From: Phenylobacterium sp.
GTDB lineage: Bacteria; Pseudomonadota; Alphaproteobacteria; Caulobacterales; Caulobacteraceae
Assembly: GCA_003136395.1 (NCBI GenBank)
Contig: PLEH01000185.1
Span: 1 to 45,580 of the forward strand
Direction of reading: 5' to 3'
DNA: 45,580 nucleotides
The notes under the pieces were generated by a model. It was not told where the DNA came from, did not search any database, and saw only the letters and a list, made by a program, of their open reading frames with translations. Each line of letters begins with the position of its first letter. The stretch's first letter is position 1. The position numbers and the translations under genes were made by a program. Shown piece by piece: positions 14,026-22,767 of this stretch.

Positions 14026-14706
14026 ATGAGCCAGTACCTCTTCGATCCGCCCGCCGTCGTGACCGTGCCCGTCGAGGGCCAGAGTGCGCTGTTCCCGGTG
14101 CGCCGCATCCTCTGCGTGGGGCGCAACTACGCCGCCCACCGGCGCGAGATGGGTGGCGATGACCGCGATCCGCCCTTCTTCTTCGCCAAGCCCGCCGACG
14201 CCATCGTGGCCTCGGGCCGGGATGTGGCCTATCCGCCGAGGACCTCGAACCTGCACCACGAGATCGAACTTGTGGTGGCGCTGAAGGCCGGCGGCAAGGA
14301 CATCCCTGTCGACAAGGCGCTCGATCTGGTCCTCGGCTATGCGGTTGGCGTCGACATGACCCGGCGCGACCTGCAGAACGCGGCCAGGGACAAGGGCCAG
14401 CCCTGGGACGCCTCCAAGGGCTTCGACGCCTCGGCGCCGATCTCCGCTATCAGGCCCTGGACGGGCGCCCCGCCGCAGGGCCGCATTAATCTCTCCGTTA
14501 ACGGCCAGCCCCGCCAGGACGCCACCGTCGCCGACATGATCTGGGCCACGGCCGAGATCATTTCCGAGGCCTCGAAGCTCTGGACCCTGGCCCCCGGCGA
14601 CTTGATCTACACCGGCACGCCCGAGGGCGTCGGTCCGCTGGTCCGGGGCGACAAGGTCGCCGGTGAGGTGGAGGGCGTGGGTTCGCTCGCGTTCACGGTG
14701 GTCTGA
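14026..14706 (+). CDS. Fumarylacetoacetate hydrolase-family enzyme (fumarylpyruvate hydrolase-like)
   Basis: A 226-residue protein of the FAH fold. It has the RILCVGRNYAAH entry motif, metal ligands in HHEIELVVAL (ExE) and VGVDMTRRDLQ, and the closing IYTGTPEGVGPL. Size and the neighbouring maleylpyruvate isomerase-like gene (1-base overlap) suggest a fumarylpyruvate hydrolase of the gentisate pathway. A fumarylacetoacetase of tyrosine breakdown is usually about 400 residues. Gentisate dioxygenase is not in the window, so the pathway is inferred. Confidence 0.85.
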   Translation: MSQYLFDPPAVVTVPVEGQSALFPVRRILCVGRNYAAHRREMGGDDRDPPFFFAKPADAIVASGRDVAYPPRTSNLHHEIELVVALKAGGKDIPVDKALDLVLGYAVGVDMTRRDLQNAARDKGQPWDASKGFDASAPISAIRPWTGAPPQGRINLSVNGQPRQDATVADMIWATAEIISEASKLWTLAPGDLIYTGTPEGVGPLVRGDKVAGEVEGVGSLAFTVV

Positions 14707-15347
14707 TGGGGCTCACGCTCTATTCCGCCTGGCGGGCCACCGCGCCCTACCGGGTGCGCATCGGCCTGGCGCTGAAGGGCGTGGCCTACGACTACGCCGC
14801 CGTGGACCTGATCCGCGGCGACCAGCGGGCGCCGGAATACCGCGCGGTGAACCCGCAGGGCCTGACGCCTGCGCTCGACATCGGCGACCGGGTCCTGACC
14901 CAGAGCCTGGCCATCCTGGAGTGGCTGGAGGAGACCCATCCCGAGCCCCCGATCCTGCCCAGGGCGGCGCTCGACCGGCAGGCGGTGCGCGCCATGGCGC
15001 TGGTCATCGCCTGCGACATCCACCCGCTCAACAACACGCGCGTGGGCCGCAAGCTGCACCAGATGGGCATCGACCAGGCCGGCATCCTGGACTGGACCCA
15101 AGGCTGGATCCGCGACGGTTTCGACGCCCTGGAGCCGATGATCGAGCGCCACGGCCACGGCTTCGCCTTCGGCGACACGCCGACCATCGCCGACTGCTGC
15201 CTGATCCCGCAGGTCTATTCGGCCAACCGCTATGAGGTGGATCTGACGCCCTGGCCGGCGATCCGCGCGGTCAACGAACGCTGCGCCGAGCACCCGACCT
15301 TCCAGGCCGCGCACCCCACGAAACAGCCCGACGCGGTCCCGGCTTAG
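14706..15347 (+). CDS. maiA: Maleylpyruvate/maleylacetoacetate isomerase (zeta-class GST)
   Basis: A 213-residue glutathione S-transferase with the thioredoxin-like N-terminal domain (about 1-80, containing VNPQGLTPALDIGD and LTQSLAILEWLEE) and an all-helical C-terminal domain with NNTRVGRKL, the family mark of maleylacetoacetate isomerases. These convert the cis to the trans isomer before hydrolysis, matching the upstream gene. The usual zeta-class SSCxxWRVRI active-site string is replaced by YSAWRATAPYRVRI, with no cysteine. Its start codon overlaps the FAH-family stop. Confidence 0.88.
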   Translation: MGLTLYSAWRATAPYRVRIGLALKGVAYDYAAVDLIRGDQRAPEYRAVNPQGLTPALDIGDRVLTQSLAILEWLEETHPEPPILPRAALDRQAVRAMALVIACDIHPLNNTRVGRKLHQMGIDQAGILDWTQGWIRDGFDALEPMIERHGHGFAFGDTPTIADCCLIPQVYSANRYEVDLTPWPAIRAVNERCAEHPTFQAAHPTKQPDAVPA

Positions 15348-15361
15348 GATATGAGTGGCGG

Positions 15362-15982
15362 ATGCTCGACGATCTGAAAGCCAACAACCGGGCCTGGGCG
15401 GAGCGGAAGGTCGCGGCCGACCCCGGTTTCTTCAAGCGCCTGGAGGGCCAGCAGGCGCCGCAGTACCTGTGGATCGGCTGTTCCGACAGCCGGGTGCCGG
15501 CCAATGAAATCGTCGACCTGGATCCCGGCGAACTCTTCGTCCACCGCAACGTCGCCAACCTCGCCCCGCCGCAGGACGCCAACTACCTCAGCGTGCTGCA
15601 GTTCGCGATCGACGTGATCAAGGTCAGCCATGTGATGGTGGTCGGCCACTACGGCTGCGGGGGGATCGCCGCGGCGGTCGACGGCCAGCGGCGCGGCCTG
15701 GTGGACCACTGGCTGCACCCGATCCGCGAGGTCAGCCACGACCACCGCCACGAGCTCGCGGCCATTCCCGAGGAGCGCGCGCGGCTGGATCGCCTGTGCG
15801 AGCTCAACGTCATCCGCCAGGTCAGGAACGTGGCGTCGGATGTCTTCGTGCAGGACGCCTGGGGGCGCGGCCAGCCGGTCTGCGTCCACGGCTGGGTCTA
15901 TTCGCTCTCCACCGGCCTCATCAACGACCTGGCGGTGACGGTCGGCGGGCCCGACGACCTGGCGGCGCTGGACGGTCGCTAG
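15362..15982 (+). CDS. Beta-class carbonic anhydrase
   Basis: A 206-residue enzyme interconverting CO2 and bicarbonate. Zinc ligands and catalytic pair are visible: IGCSDSRVPANEI (Cys, Asp-Arg dyad) and VGHYGCGG (His, Cys). The C-terminal CVHGWVYSLSTGLINDL is typical of bacterial beta-carbonic anhydrases. It starts 14 bases after maiA and may be read through from the same promoter. All catalytic residues are intact. Confidence 0.95.
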   Translation: MLDDLKANNRAWAERKVAADPGFFKRLEGQQAPQYLWIGCSDSRVPANEIVDLDPGELFVHRNVANLAPPQDANYLSVLQFAIDVIKVSHVMVVGHYGCGGIAAAVDGQRRGLVDHWLHPIREVSHDHRHELAAIPEERARLDRLCELNVIRQVRNVASDVFVQDAWGRGQPVCVHGWVYSLSTGLINDLAVTVGGPDDLAALDGR

Positions 15983-16107
15983 GCTAGGGCCGACCTGGAG
16001 ACCTTAACTATAACCTTGATGAATCAAAGATTTACCATGCTTCGTAACTGATTCCTTTACGCTGATGGGCCAATCTGCACCCGAAGAACCAGGACACGGG
16101 TGCCTAG

Positions 16108-17502
16108 ATGCGAAACTTCATAAGCGAATCTCGCCTGTACAAATTCCTTACTCGCATAGTGCGAGACCGGAGCGGCGTCAGCGCCGTCGCCTTTGCGATT
16201 TCATTCGCGGTGCTCACACCGATGGCGCTGGGCGTCTTCGACGTCTACCAGTCCACCGAACAGCGCGGCAAATTGCAGGACGCGCTCGACGCCGCGGCCC
16301 TCTATGCGGCGAAATCCACCGCCACCACGACCCCAGACATCAACACGGTCGGCCAGAAGGCGCTGACCGCCAACTTGCAGCTGATCCATGGCGCGAGCCT
16401 GAGTTCGTCCAGCTTCGCCCTGCAGAACAACATCAAGGTGGTGGCCCAGGCTTCCGTGACTCTGCCGGCCTACGCGCCGATGGAGTACACGCACACGCCC
16501 GTGACGGTGAACTCGGAGGTGACCCGCGCGGGTAACAACCTCGAGGTCGCCATGGTGCTCGACAACACCGGCTCGATGGCGGGCGCCCCGATGACGTCGC
16601 TGCAGTCTGCGGCTAACCAGCTGATCGATCTTGTCGTCTCCGACACCCAGACGCCGTACTATTCGAAGATCGCCGTCGTGCCCTATTCGAACGCCGTGAA
16701 CGCCGGCGCCTATGCGAGCCTCGTGCGCGGCGTTCCCACTACCGCGGCCTCGCCGGTCGTCGCCCCGTGCGTGGATCAGGCCGGCTGCACGAAGGAAAAG
16801 TTCACCTCCGCCTCGGGTGGGACGCCCACGTTCAATGTCAGCAATTGCGTCAGTGAGCGGACGGGAGCGCAGGCCTTCACCGACGCCTCCTACAGCAGCG
16901 CCCCGGTGGGCTGGGTCTATCCGCCCGCCGACAACCCCTGCATCGGCACCGCCATCCAGCCGCTGACCAGCAACAAGACCACCCTGCACAGCATGATCGC
17001 CTCGCTCACCTCGGGCGGCTCGACGGCTGGGCACATCGGCGTGGCCTGGGGCTGGTACATGATCTCGCCCAACTGGGGCGGCCTGTTCCCCGCCGGCAGC
17101 CAGGGGGCGGCCTACGGCACGCCGAACACGCTGAAGGTCGTGATCCTGATGACCGACGGCGCCTTCAACACGGCCTATTGCAAGGGTGTGATCTCGAACC
17201 CCAGCTCGGCCACGGACGGGAGCAGCGGCTCCTCCTCCGAACATGCCGCCTGCGCTTCGCCCAACGGCAACTCCTTCGCCCAGGCGCAGGCGCTCTGCAC
17301 GGCGATGAAGGCCGCGCCGAACAACGTGATCATCTACACTGTGGGCTTCCTGCACGGCGGGGCCGACCCTCAGGCCCAGGCGATCCTCGCCAACTGCGCC
17401 ACCGACGCTTCGCACGCCTATCTGCCGACCACCGGCGCGGCTTTGCAGGTGGCCTTCCGGCAGATCGCGGCCGACCTCAACCTGCTGAGGATCTCGCACT
17501 AG
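16108..17502 (+). CDS. TadG-like pilus-assembly protein with vWA domain
   Basis: A 464-residue protein. The N-terminus holds a basic stretch and a TadE/TadG-type membrane segment (SGVSAVAFAISFAVLTPMAL, about residues 23-42), followed by the usual QRGKLQDALDAAALYAAK. A von Willebrand A domain starts near residue 148 with LEVAMVLDNTGSMAG (MIDAS DxxGS) and VVILMTDGAFN further on. An insertion rich in Ser, Gly and Cys lies in the middle. TadG proteins belong to Flp/Tad pilus loci, but no other tad gene is nearby, so this is an orphan. The AT-rich sequence 16005-16060 probably holds its promoter; no clear boxes were found. Confidence 0.85.
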   Translation: MRNFISESRLYKFLTRIVRDRSGVSAVAFAISFAVLTPMALGVFDVYQSTEQRGKLQDALDAAALYAAKSTATTTPDINTVGQKALTANLQLIHGASLSSSSFALQNNIKVVAQASVTLPAYAPMEYTHTPVTVNSEVTRAGNNLEVAMVLDNTGSMAGAPMTSLQSAANQLIDLVVSDTQTPYYSKIAVVPYSNAVNAGAYASLVRGVPTTAASPVVAPCVDQAGCTKEKFTSASGGTPTFNVSNCVSERTGAQAFTDASYSSAPVGWVYPPADNPCIGTAIQPLTSNKTTLHSMIASLTSGGSTAGHIGVAWGWYMISPNWGGLFPAGSQGAAYGTPNTLKVVILMTDGAFNTAYCKGVISNPSSATDGSSGSSSEHAACASPNGNSFAQAQALCTAMKAAPNNVIIYTVGFLHGGADPQAQAILANCATDASHAYLPTTGAALQVAFRQIAADLNLLRISH

Positions 17503-17512
17503 CCAAAGCTGG

Positions 17513-17536
17513 CTCCCCGCGCCCAGGCGCGGGGAG
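17513..17536. terminator. Hairpin between convergent genes
   Basis: A perfect 11-bp stem (CTCCCCGCGCC 17513-17523, GGCGCGGGGAG 17526-17536) directly after the TadG-like stop codon and before the end of the convergent oxygenase gene. It has no T-run; probably a bidirectional terminator. Confidence 0.55.
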
Positions 17537-17546
17537 TGGCCTGGCC

Positions 17547-18518
17547 TCAGGCCAGCTTGATCTCGCGCAGGCGTTCCTGAAGGAATTCATCGGCGGTGAT
17601 CGAGGTCGGGTAGCGGTCCGGATGGGCCGCATCGACGCAACTCGGCAAGGTCCTGATCTCGTAGTCCGAGTTGAAGTGCAGGAAGAACGGCGTCGAGTAG
17701 CGGGCAAAGCCGCGCCGCTCCGGGGCCGGGTTCACCACCCGGTGGGTGGTCGACGGCAGCTTGTGGTTGGTCAGCCGCTGCAGCATGTCGCCGATGTTGC
17801 AGACCAGCGCCCCGGGAGGCGGATTGACCGCCAGCCACTGGCCGTCGCGGTCCAGGACCTCGAGCCCGGCCTCTTCAGCGCCGAGCAACAGGGTGATGAC
17901 GTTGATGTCCTCGTGCGCCGCGGCGCGGAGGTGCGGCCCGTCGACCGGCCCACCTTCTTGAGCAAGAATTGGCGGATAGTGCAGCAGGCGCAGGATCGAA
18001 TTGCCGAAGTCGACGGTGTCGTCGAAGAAGTGGCGATCGAGGCCCAGGTAGACGGCGATCGCCTCCAGCACCTTCAGGCCCATCCTGTCCAGCGCGCCAT
18101 AGAGCCAGCCCACCGTTTCGTGGAACTCGGCCACCTCGGCGTCCGGCCAGACGTTGTCGGCCATGTGGCTGCGGTACCTGTGGCCGCGCGGCAGGTCCCG
18201 GCCCACGTGCCAGAACTCCTTCAGGTCGTATTTGACCTCGCCCTTTGCGGTCTCGACGCCGAACGGGGTGAAGCCGCGCTGGCCGCCCACCGGCAGCTTG
18301 TATTTCAGCTTCTGTTCGTCGCTGAGGGCGAAGAACCGCTTGGCCGACCCCAGCGCCGCGTCGATGCGCCCCTGGGGGATGCCGTGGTCTGAGATCACCG
18401 CGAAGCCGAAGCGGGCGAAGGAGCCGCCCAGGGTCTCCGAGAAGCCCGGGAAGTCGCGCTCGAAGCCCTCGAAGGAGACGGGGGCGATGCGGGGCGGAAG
18501 GGTGTGGGCCTGGCTCAT
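17547..18518 (-). CDS. 2-oxoglutarate/Fe(II) oxygenase, isopenicillin N synthase family
   Basis: A 323-residue non-heme iron oxygenase. The N-terminal DIOX_N region carries FGFAVISDHGIPQ; the catalytic double-stranded beta-helix holds the iron triad HED...H (AAHEDINVITLL and STTHRVVNP) and the oxoglutarate-binding Arg in RRGFARYSTPFF. Relatives act on amino-acid derivatives, plant-type hormones or small metabolites; the substrate here is unknown. It is divergent from the CoA-transferase genes, with a large palindromic repeat in the gap. Confidence 0.92.
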   Translation of the reverse strand: MSQAHTLPPRIAPVSFEGFERDFPGFSETLGGSFARFGFAVISDHGIPQGRIDAALGSAKRFFALSDEQKLKYKLPVGGQRGFTPFGVETAKGEVKYDLKEFWHVGRDLPRGHRYRSHMADNVWPDAEVAEFHETVGWLYGALDRMGLKVLEAIAVYLGLDRHFFDDTVDFGNSILRLLHYPPILAQEGGPVDGPHLRAAAHEDINVITLLLGAEEAGLEVLDRDGQWLAVNPPPGALVCNIGDMLQRLTNHKLPSTTHRVVNPAPERRGFARYSTPFFLHFNSDYEIRTLPSCVDAAHPDRYPTSITADEFLQERLREIKLA

Positions 18519-18555
18519 GCCGCGATTTCTACACCCCCTCCCGGCCGGCTTCCAA

Positions 18556-18718
18556 CCAGTGTCCCGATTCCGAAGTTCGTAAGCGTTTACGGCCGGCGCC
18601 GACGAACTTCGGAATCGATAAGGACACTGGCAAGTCTATGTTTCTAGTGTGCTTCTTGGATCTGAAGTTCGCTCAGCGCCTGGCCCTGAACAGGGCGAAC
18701 TTCGGATGCAGCACACTA
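18556..18718. repeat. Two-palindrome dispersed repeat, copy 2
   Basis: Same layout as 5722-5888. Palindrome A (18556-18630) has outer arms CCAGTGTCC / GGACACTGG and inner arms GATTCCGAAGTTCG / CGAACTTCGGAATC. Palindrome B (18645-18718) has outer arms TAGTGTGC / GCACACTA and inner arms GAAGTTCGC / GCGAACTTC. Relative to copy 1, two outer base pairs of palindrome A have changed on both arms together, so pairing is kept. It lies in a gap between divergent genes, so it cannot simply be a terminator. Confidence 0.85.
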
Positions 18719-18779
18719 AGGGTGATTTTTCCCAGATCGCCCGTTCTCAAATGCTGCATTGCGGCGTAACACGGTGTCC

Positions 18780-19496
18780 ATGGCCAGCAAGACAGTGGAT
18801 GGCGCCGCCCAGGCGCTCGCGGGCGTGCTCTTCGACGGCATGACCATCATGGCGGGCGGCTTCGGCCTCTGCGGCATTCCCGAGAACCTGATCGCGGCGA
18901 TCCGCGAGGCGGGCGTCAAGGACCTGACGGTGATCTCCAACAACTGCGGGGTCGACGACTTCGGACTGGGGATTCTGCTGGCCGGGGGCCAGATCCGGAA
19001 GATGATCTCCAGCTACGTGGGCGAGAACAAGCTTTTCGCCGAGCTCTACCTTTCCGGGAAGCTGGAGCTGGAGTTCAATCCGCAGGGGACGCTCGCCGAG
19101 CGCATCCGGGCCGGCGGCGCCGGCATCCCGGCCTTCTTCACCAAGACCGGCGTCGGCACCCTGGTGGCCGAGGGCAAGGAAGTCCGCGAGTTCGACGGCG
19201 AGCTCTATGTGATGGAGCGCGGGCTCACTGCGGACCTTTCCATCGTCAAGGCCTGGATGGGCGACCACGAGGGCAACCTCGTCTATCGGCGCACCGCACG
19301 GAACTTCAACCCGATGATGGCCACCGCCGGCAAGGTGACCGCCGTCGAGGTCGAGGAGCTGGTGGTCACCGGCCAGCTCGACAAGGACAACATCCACACC
19401 CCCGGCATCTATGTGGACCGCATCTTCAAGGGCGCGGTTTTCGAGAAGCGGATCGAACAGGCGACCACGCGGCCGCGCGAAGAGGCGAGCGCCTGA
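18780..19496 (+). CDS. scoA: 3-oxoacid CoA-transferase, subunit A
   Basis: This 238-residue alpha subunit acts with the next gene to move CoA from succinyl-CoA to acetoacetate or another 3-oxoacid. Typical features: the glycine-rich [28 protein letters not shown], LIYxR-type segment [13 protein letters not shown] and the C-terminal [11 protein letters not shown]. The ATG at 18780 fits the family start; a TTG at 18759 would add 7 residues. It overlaps subunit B by 1 base, giving coupled translation. Confidence 0.93.
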   Translation: MASKTVDGAAQALAGVLFDGMTIMAGGFGLCGIPENLIAAIREAGVKDLTVISNNCGVDDFGLGILLAGGQIRKMISSYVGENKLFAELYLSGKLELEFNPQGTLAERIRAGGAGIPAFFTKTGVGTLVAEGKEVREFDGELYVMERGLTADLSIVKAWMGDHEGNLVYRRTARNFNPMMATAGKVTAVEVEELVVTGQLDKDNIHTPGIYVDRIFKGAVFEKRIEQATTRPREEASA

Positions 19497-20164
19497 TGCC
19501 CCCCGCTTCTCAAAAAGGATGGTCCCGCGAACAGATCGCCGCCCGCGCGGCCATGGAGCTGCGCGACGGCTTCTATGTGAACCTCGGCATCGGCATCCCG
19601 ACCCTGGTGGCCAACTATATTCCGCCCCGCGTGCAGGTGACGCTACAGAGCGAGAACGGCATGCTGGGCATGGGGCCGTTCCCCTATCCGGACGAGATCG
19701 ATCCCGATCTGGTGAACGCCGGCAAGCAGACCATCACGGAACTCGCGTCCACGTCCTATTTCTCGTCGGCCGAGAGCTTCGCGATGATCCGCGGCGGCCA
19801 CATCGACCTGTCGGTCCTGGGGGCGATGCAGGTGTCTCAGACCGGCGACCTGGCCAACTGGATGGTGCCCGGCAAGATGGTCAAGGGCATGGGCGGGGCC
19901 ATGGACCTGGTGGCCGGCGTCAAGCGCGTGGTGGTGGTCATGGAGCACACCGAGAAGTCCGGCGCTTCCAAGCTGGTCAAGGCCTGCACCCTGCCGCTCA
20001 CAGGCCAGCGAGTCGTGGACCTGGTGATCACCGAGCTCGGGGTGTTCGACGTTTCGCGCGGCAAAGCCCCGCTCGCCCTGATCGAGCTCGCCCCCGGCGT
20101 GACCCTGGACGAGGTCAAGGCCAAGACCGAGGCCGAGTTCGAGGTGAAGGTCGCGGCGCTGTAA
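19496..20164 (+). CDS. scoB: 3-oxoacid CoA-transferase, subunit B
   Basis: This 222-residue beta subunit carries the catalytic glutamate in [13 protein letters not shown] (about residues 61-73), which forms the glutamyl-CoA intermediate. Other family stretches: [31 protein letters not shown] and [12 protein letters not shown]. Together with subunit A it probably serves ketone-body or branched 3-oxoacid use. No thiolase or hydroxybutyrate gene is adjacent. Confidence 0.94.
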   Translation: MPPASQKGWSREQIAARAAMELRDGFYVNLGIGIPTLVANYIPPRVQVTLQSENGMLGMGPFPYPDEIDPDLVNAGKQTITELASTSYFSSAESFAMIRGGHIDLSVLGAMQVSQTGDLANWMVPGKMVKGMGGAMDLVAGVKRVVVVMEHTEKSGASKLVKACTLPLTGQRVVDLVITELGVFDVSRGKAPLALIELAPGVTLDEVKAKTEAEFEVKVAAL

Positions 20165-20221
20165 CCAACTGCCCGCTCTTGTCGTATACTCAGTTGATCG
20201 ACATCGCTTGGAGAGACCTTG

Positions 20222-20980
20222 ATGACCTCCGCCAAACTCGCCCTAGTCGCTGCGGCCTGCGGCCTTCTGGCCCTGACGGTCGCCGGTGGGACCGTGCATA
20301 TCGCGCAGGCCGAGGCTGCCTCACCGGCTCAGGCGCTGCCCGCGCCCAAGATCGATGCCGCACCGACCGCGGCCGGCAAGATGGAGACCGCGGTTCTGTC
20401 CGGCGGCTGTTTCTGGGGTGTCCAGGGCGTGTTCGAACACGTGAAGGGCGTGCAGAAGGTCTATTCCGGCTATTCCGGCGGTCCGGGCGCGTTGGCGCAA
20501 TACGAACTGGTCAGCACGGGGCGGACCGGCCACGCGGAATCGGTGCAGATCGTCTTCGACCCGCAGCAGATCAGCTATGGCGAGGTGCTGCGGATCTTCT
20601 TCACGGTCGCCACCGACCCGACCCAGGTCAACATGCAGTTCCCCGACGAGGGGCCGCAGTATCGGGGCGAAATCTTCTACGCCAACCCCGACCAAAAGCG
20701 GGTGGCCGAGGCCTATATCCAGCAGCTGAATGACGCCCACGTGTTCAAGAAGCCGATCGCCACGCGCGTCGACCCGCTGAAAGGGTTCTTCAAGGCTGAG
20801 GACTACCACCAGGACTACCTCCTCCTGCACCCCGATCAACCCTATATCGCCACCTACGACGTCCCCAAGGTGGCCATGCTGCGCCAGGTGTTCCCGGATC
20901 GCTACGTCGCCAAGCCGACGACGGTGTTCGCGGCGAACCAGCCGAAAACCCGGCCTGTGAAAACCGCGAAGGCTTCCTAG
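20222..20980 (+). CDS. msrA: Peptide-methionine (S)-S-oxide reductase MsrA, exported form
   Basis: A 252-residue MsrA that repairs methionine S-sulfoxide in oxidised proteins. The catalytic motif GGCFWGVQGVFEHV has its Cys near residue 62. YSGYSGG, EVLRIFFTVATDPTQ and the binding motif GPQYRGEIFY follow. The first about 35 residues (AKLALVAAACGLLALTVAGG) form a signal peptide, so it probably works in the periplasm. GGAGAG (20210-20215) fixes the ATG at 20222. It ends 4 bases into the convergent glycosyltransferase gene. Confidence 0.93.
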   Translation: MTSAKLALVAAACGLLALTVAGGTVHIAQAEAASPAQALPAPKIDAAPTAAGKMETAVLSGGCFWGVQGVFEHVKGVQKVYSGYSGGPGALAQYELVSTGRTGHAESVQIVFDPQQISYGEVLRIFFTVATDPTQVNMQFPDEGPQYRGEIFYANPDQKRVAEAYIQQLNDAHVFKKPIATRVDPLKGFFKAEDYHQDYLLLHPDQPYIATYDVPKVAMLRQVFPDRYVAKPTTVFAANQPKTRPVKTAKAS

Positions 20981-22575
20981 AGTTTGGGGGAAAGGCTGAC
21001 GGAGTTTCCCGGGCGCCACGGCGGCGTCGGGTAGCCGGTCTTCGGATCGCGCGGCCGTGGGCGGAAGCCAACGCCCACGAACATGTCCAGCGTCCGCTGG
21101 CGCCCGCGGTCCAGCCAGACGTCGTCGATCTCCGGGGCCTCGACGCGGGCGAAGTCGGCGGCCATTTCGGTATTGAACCAGCTCTCGTAGGCCACCGCCA
21201 GGACGCGCTGACCGTCCTTGGGCGTGAGCGGCGCGCTGGCCTCGGCCTGGTTGCCGGCGCTTTCGCCGCGGACCCAGATCTTCAGCGGGGCGGCCAGCGG
21301 CTCGCGGAAGTAGGCGCGCCCGTAATAGGCCAGCGAGTAATAGAGAAAGCGGTTGTTCACGGCGATCGCGCTCAGGCCTTCCGGCGCGGCCTCGCGCGCC
21401 TTGCGCACCACGACCTCGGCGCTCTGCCCCCAGCCACGGGCGCGTTTCAGGCTATTCGCCTGGCCCAGACTGTCGGCGATGCGAGGCTGCAGGACGAGCG
21501 CCAGGAAACCGGCGGCCACCGCCGCGCCCATGGCCAGCGCCGCGATCAGCGTCCTGCGCGCGCGCCAGCGCATCAGCCAGGCGGCCACCAGGATCGCGCC
21601 GGGCAGATAGCCCGCCCCCGACCAGTTGGCGTGGGCGCGGCTGACGAAGGCCTGCGCCGCCACGATGGCCAGCGGCGGCAGGGCGAAGCAGAGCAGCAGG
21701 ACGTCGGCCGGCTCCAGGCGCCGGCGCCAGGCCAGAAGACCTGACCCGGCGATCAGCACCGCGAATGGAATGGGCCCGAATATCGCGACTTGGGCGGCCA
21801 GGAACGCGCCGAACTTCCCCGGATTGAACAACGCCGAGCGGGTCCAGTGGGCGTCTGCGGCGGTGTGCTGGAAGGTGGCGAATCCATGGGCGGCGTTCCA
21901 GGCGAGGTTCGGCCCGATGACCGCCAGGAAGGCCGCCAGCGCCAGTCCCGCCGTGGCCGGCGACCACCTCCGCCGGGCGGCCGGCGAGACGCCTGTGTGC
22001 AGGCCGATGCCGATGAGGGCGTAGATCGCGGCGTACTTGCTGAGAAAGGCCAGGCCCAGGGCCGCGCCCAGGCCCGCAGCCAGCAGGAGCCGCCGACGAC
22101 CCGCAGCGCCCTGCAGGCCCACATAGGCCCAGATCGCCAGCCCGATGAAGAACAAGAGCGGCGCGTCGGTGGCGACCACGGTGGCCGACAGTTGGATCGC
22201 CGGCGTGAAAGCATAGAGCGCCGCGGCGGCCAGCGCGGTCCTCGACCCGTAGAGCCCGCGGCCGATCCAGAAGACCGTCAGGGTCGCCGCGCCCTGGAAC
22301 AGCACCGCGGGCAGCCGCACCCACGGCTCGGTGTCTCCGCCGAACGCCGTGGAGGCCCAGATCGCCCAGGCGACCATGGGGGGTTTGGAATAGTAGCCGA
22401 ACGCCAGCGCCCGCGACCAAAGCCAGTACTGCGCCTCGTCGGGGTAGAGCTCCAGTGGTGTACGGAACAGTGCGATCAGCCGGGCGAGCGTCAGGCCCGC
22501 GGTCAGCAGCAGGGCGGCGCGCGCGTCGGCGTCAACCTCCTTTGACGGCAGTTCAGACATCGGGAGACCGGCCAT
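20977..22575 (-). CDS. GT39/ArnT-like membrane glycosyltransferase
   Basis: This polytopic protein of about 532 residues belongs to the dolichyl-phosphate-mannose mannosyltransferase / ArnT (PMT_2) family. Near the start lies the first-loop acidic motif ELYPDEAQYWLW, then YYSKPPMVAWAIW, typical of the group. Ten or more membrane segments follow, e.g. LIGIGLHTG and ALAAFLAVIGPNLAW. A soluble C-terminal part (from about residue 400) ends in FVGVGFRPRP. Such enzymes transfer a sugar from a polyprenyl-phosphate carrier to lipid A or proteins in the periplasm. Start choice among ATG 22575 and 22560 is uncertain; GTG 22632 seems too far upstream. Confidence 0.88.
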   Translation of the reverse strand: MAGLPMSELPSKEVDADARAALLLTAGLTLARLIALFRTPLELYPDEAQYWLWSRALAFGYYSKPPMVAWAIWASTAFGGDTEPWVRLPAVLFQGAATLTVFWIGRGLYGSRTALAAAALYAFTPAIQLSATVVATDAPLLFFIGLAIWAYVGLQGAAGRRRLLLAAGLGAALGLAFLSKYAAIYALIGIGLHTGVSPAARRRWSPATAGLALAAFLAVIGPNLAWNAAHGFATFQHTAADAHWTRSALFNPGKFGAFLAAQVAIFGPIPFAVLIAGSGLLAWRRRLEPADVLLLCFALPPLAIVAAQAFVSRAHANWSGAGYLPGAILVAAWLMRWRARRTLIAALAMGAAVAAGFLALVLQPRIADSLGQANSLKRARGWGQSAEVVVRKAREAAPEGLSAIAVNNRFLYYSLAYYGRAYFREPLAAPLKIWVRGESAGNQAEASAPLTPKDGQRVLAVAYESWFNTEMAADFARVEAPEIDDVWLDRGRQRTLDMFVGVGFRPRPRDPKTGYPTPPWRPGNSVSLSPKL

Positions 22576-22767
22576 GGGGCCGGACCCTAACCGCAACCGG
22601 GCGCCCGCAGGAGGGCGCCGGCGCCACACCATTCGGCTTCGTGACGCGACCCGTTATCACCGTAGCAAAAGCGTCACCATCGGATGCCATTTGCACGCTA
22701 TAGGGCTAAATCAAGACATCGGGGCCGTCTGGGGTGGCGGTCTCGGGGCGATCTAAGAGGGGATACC

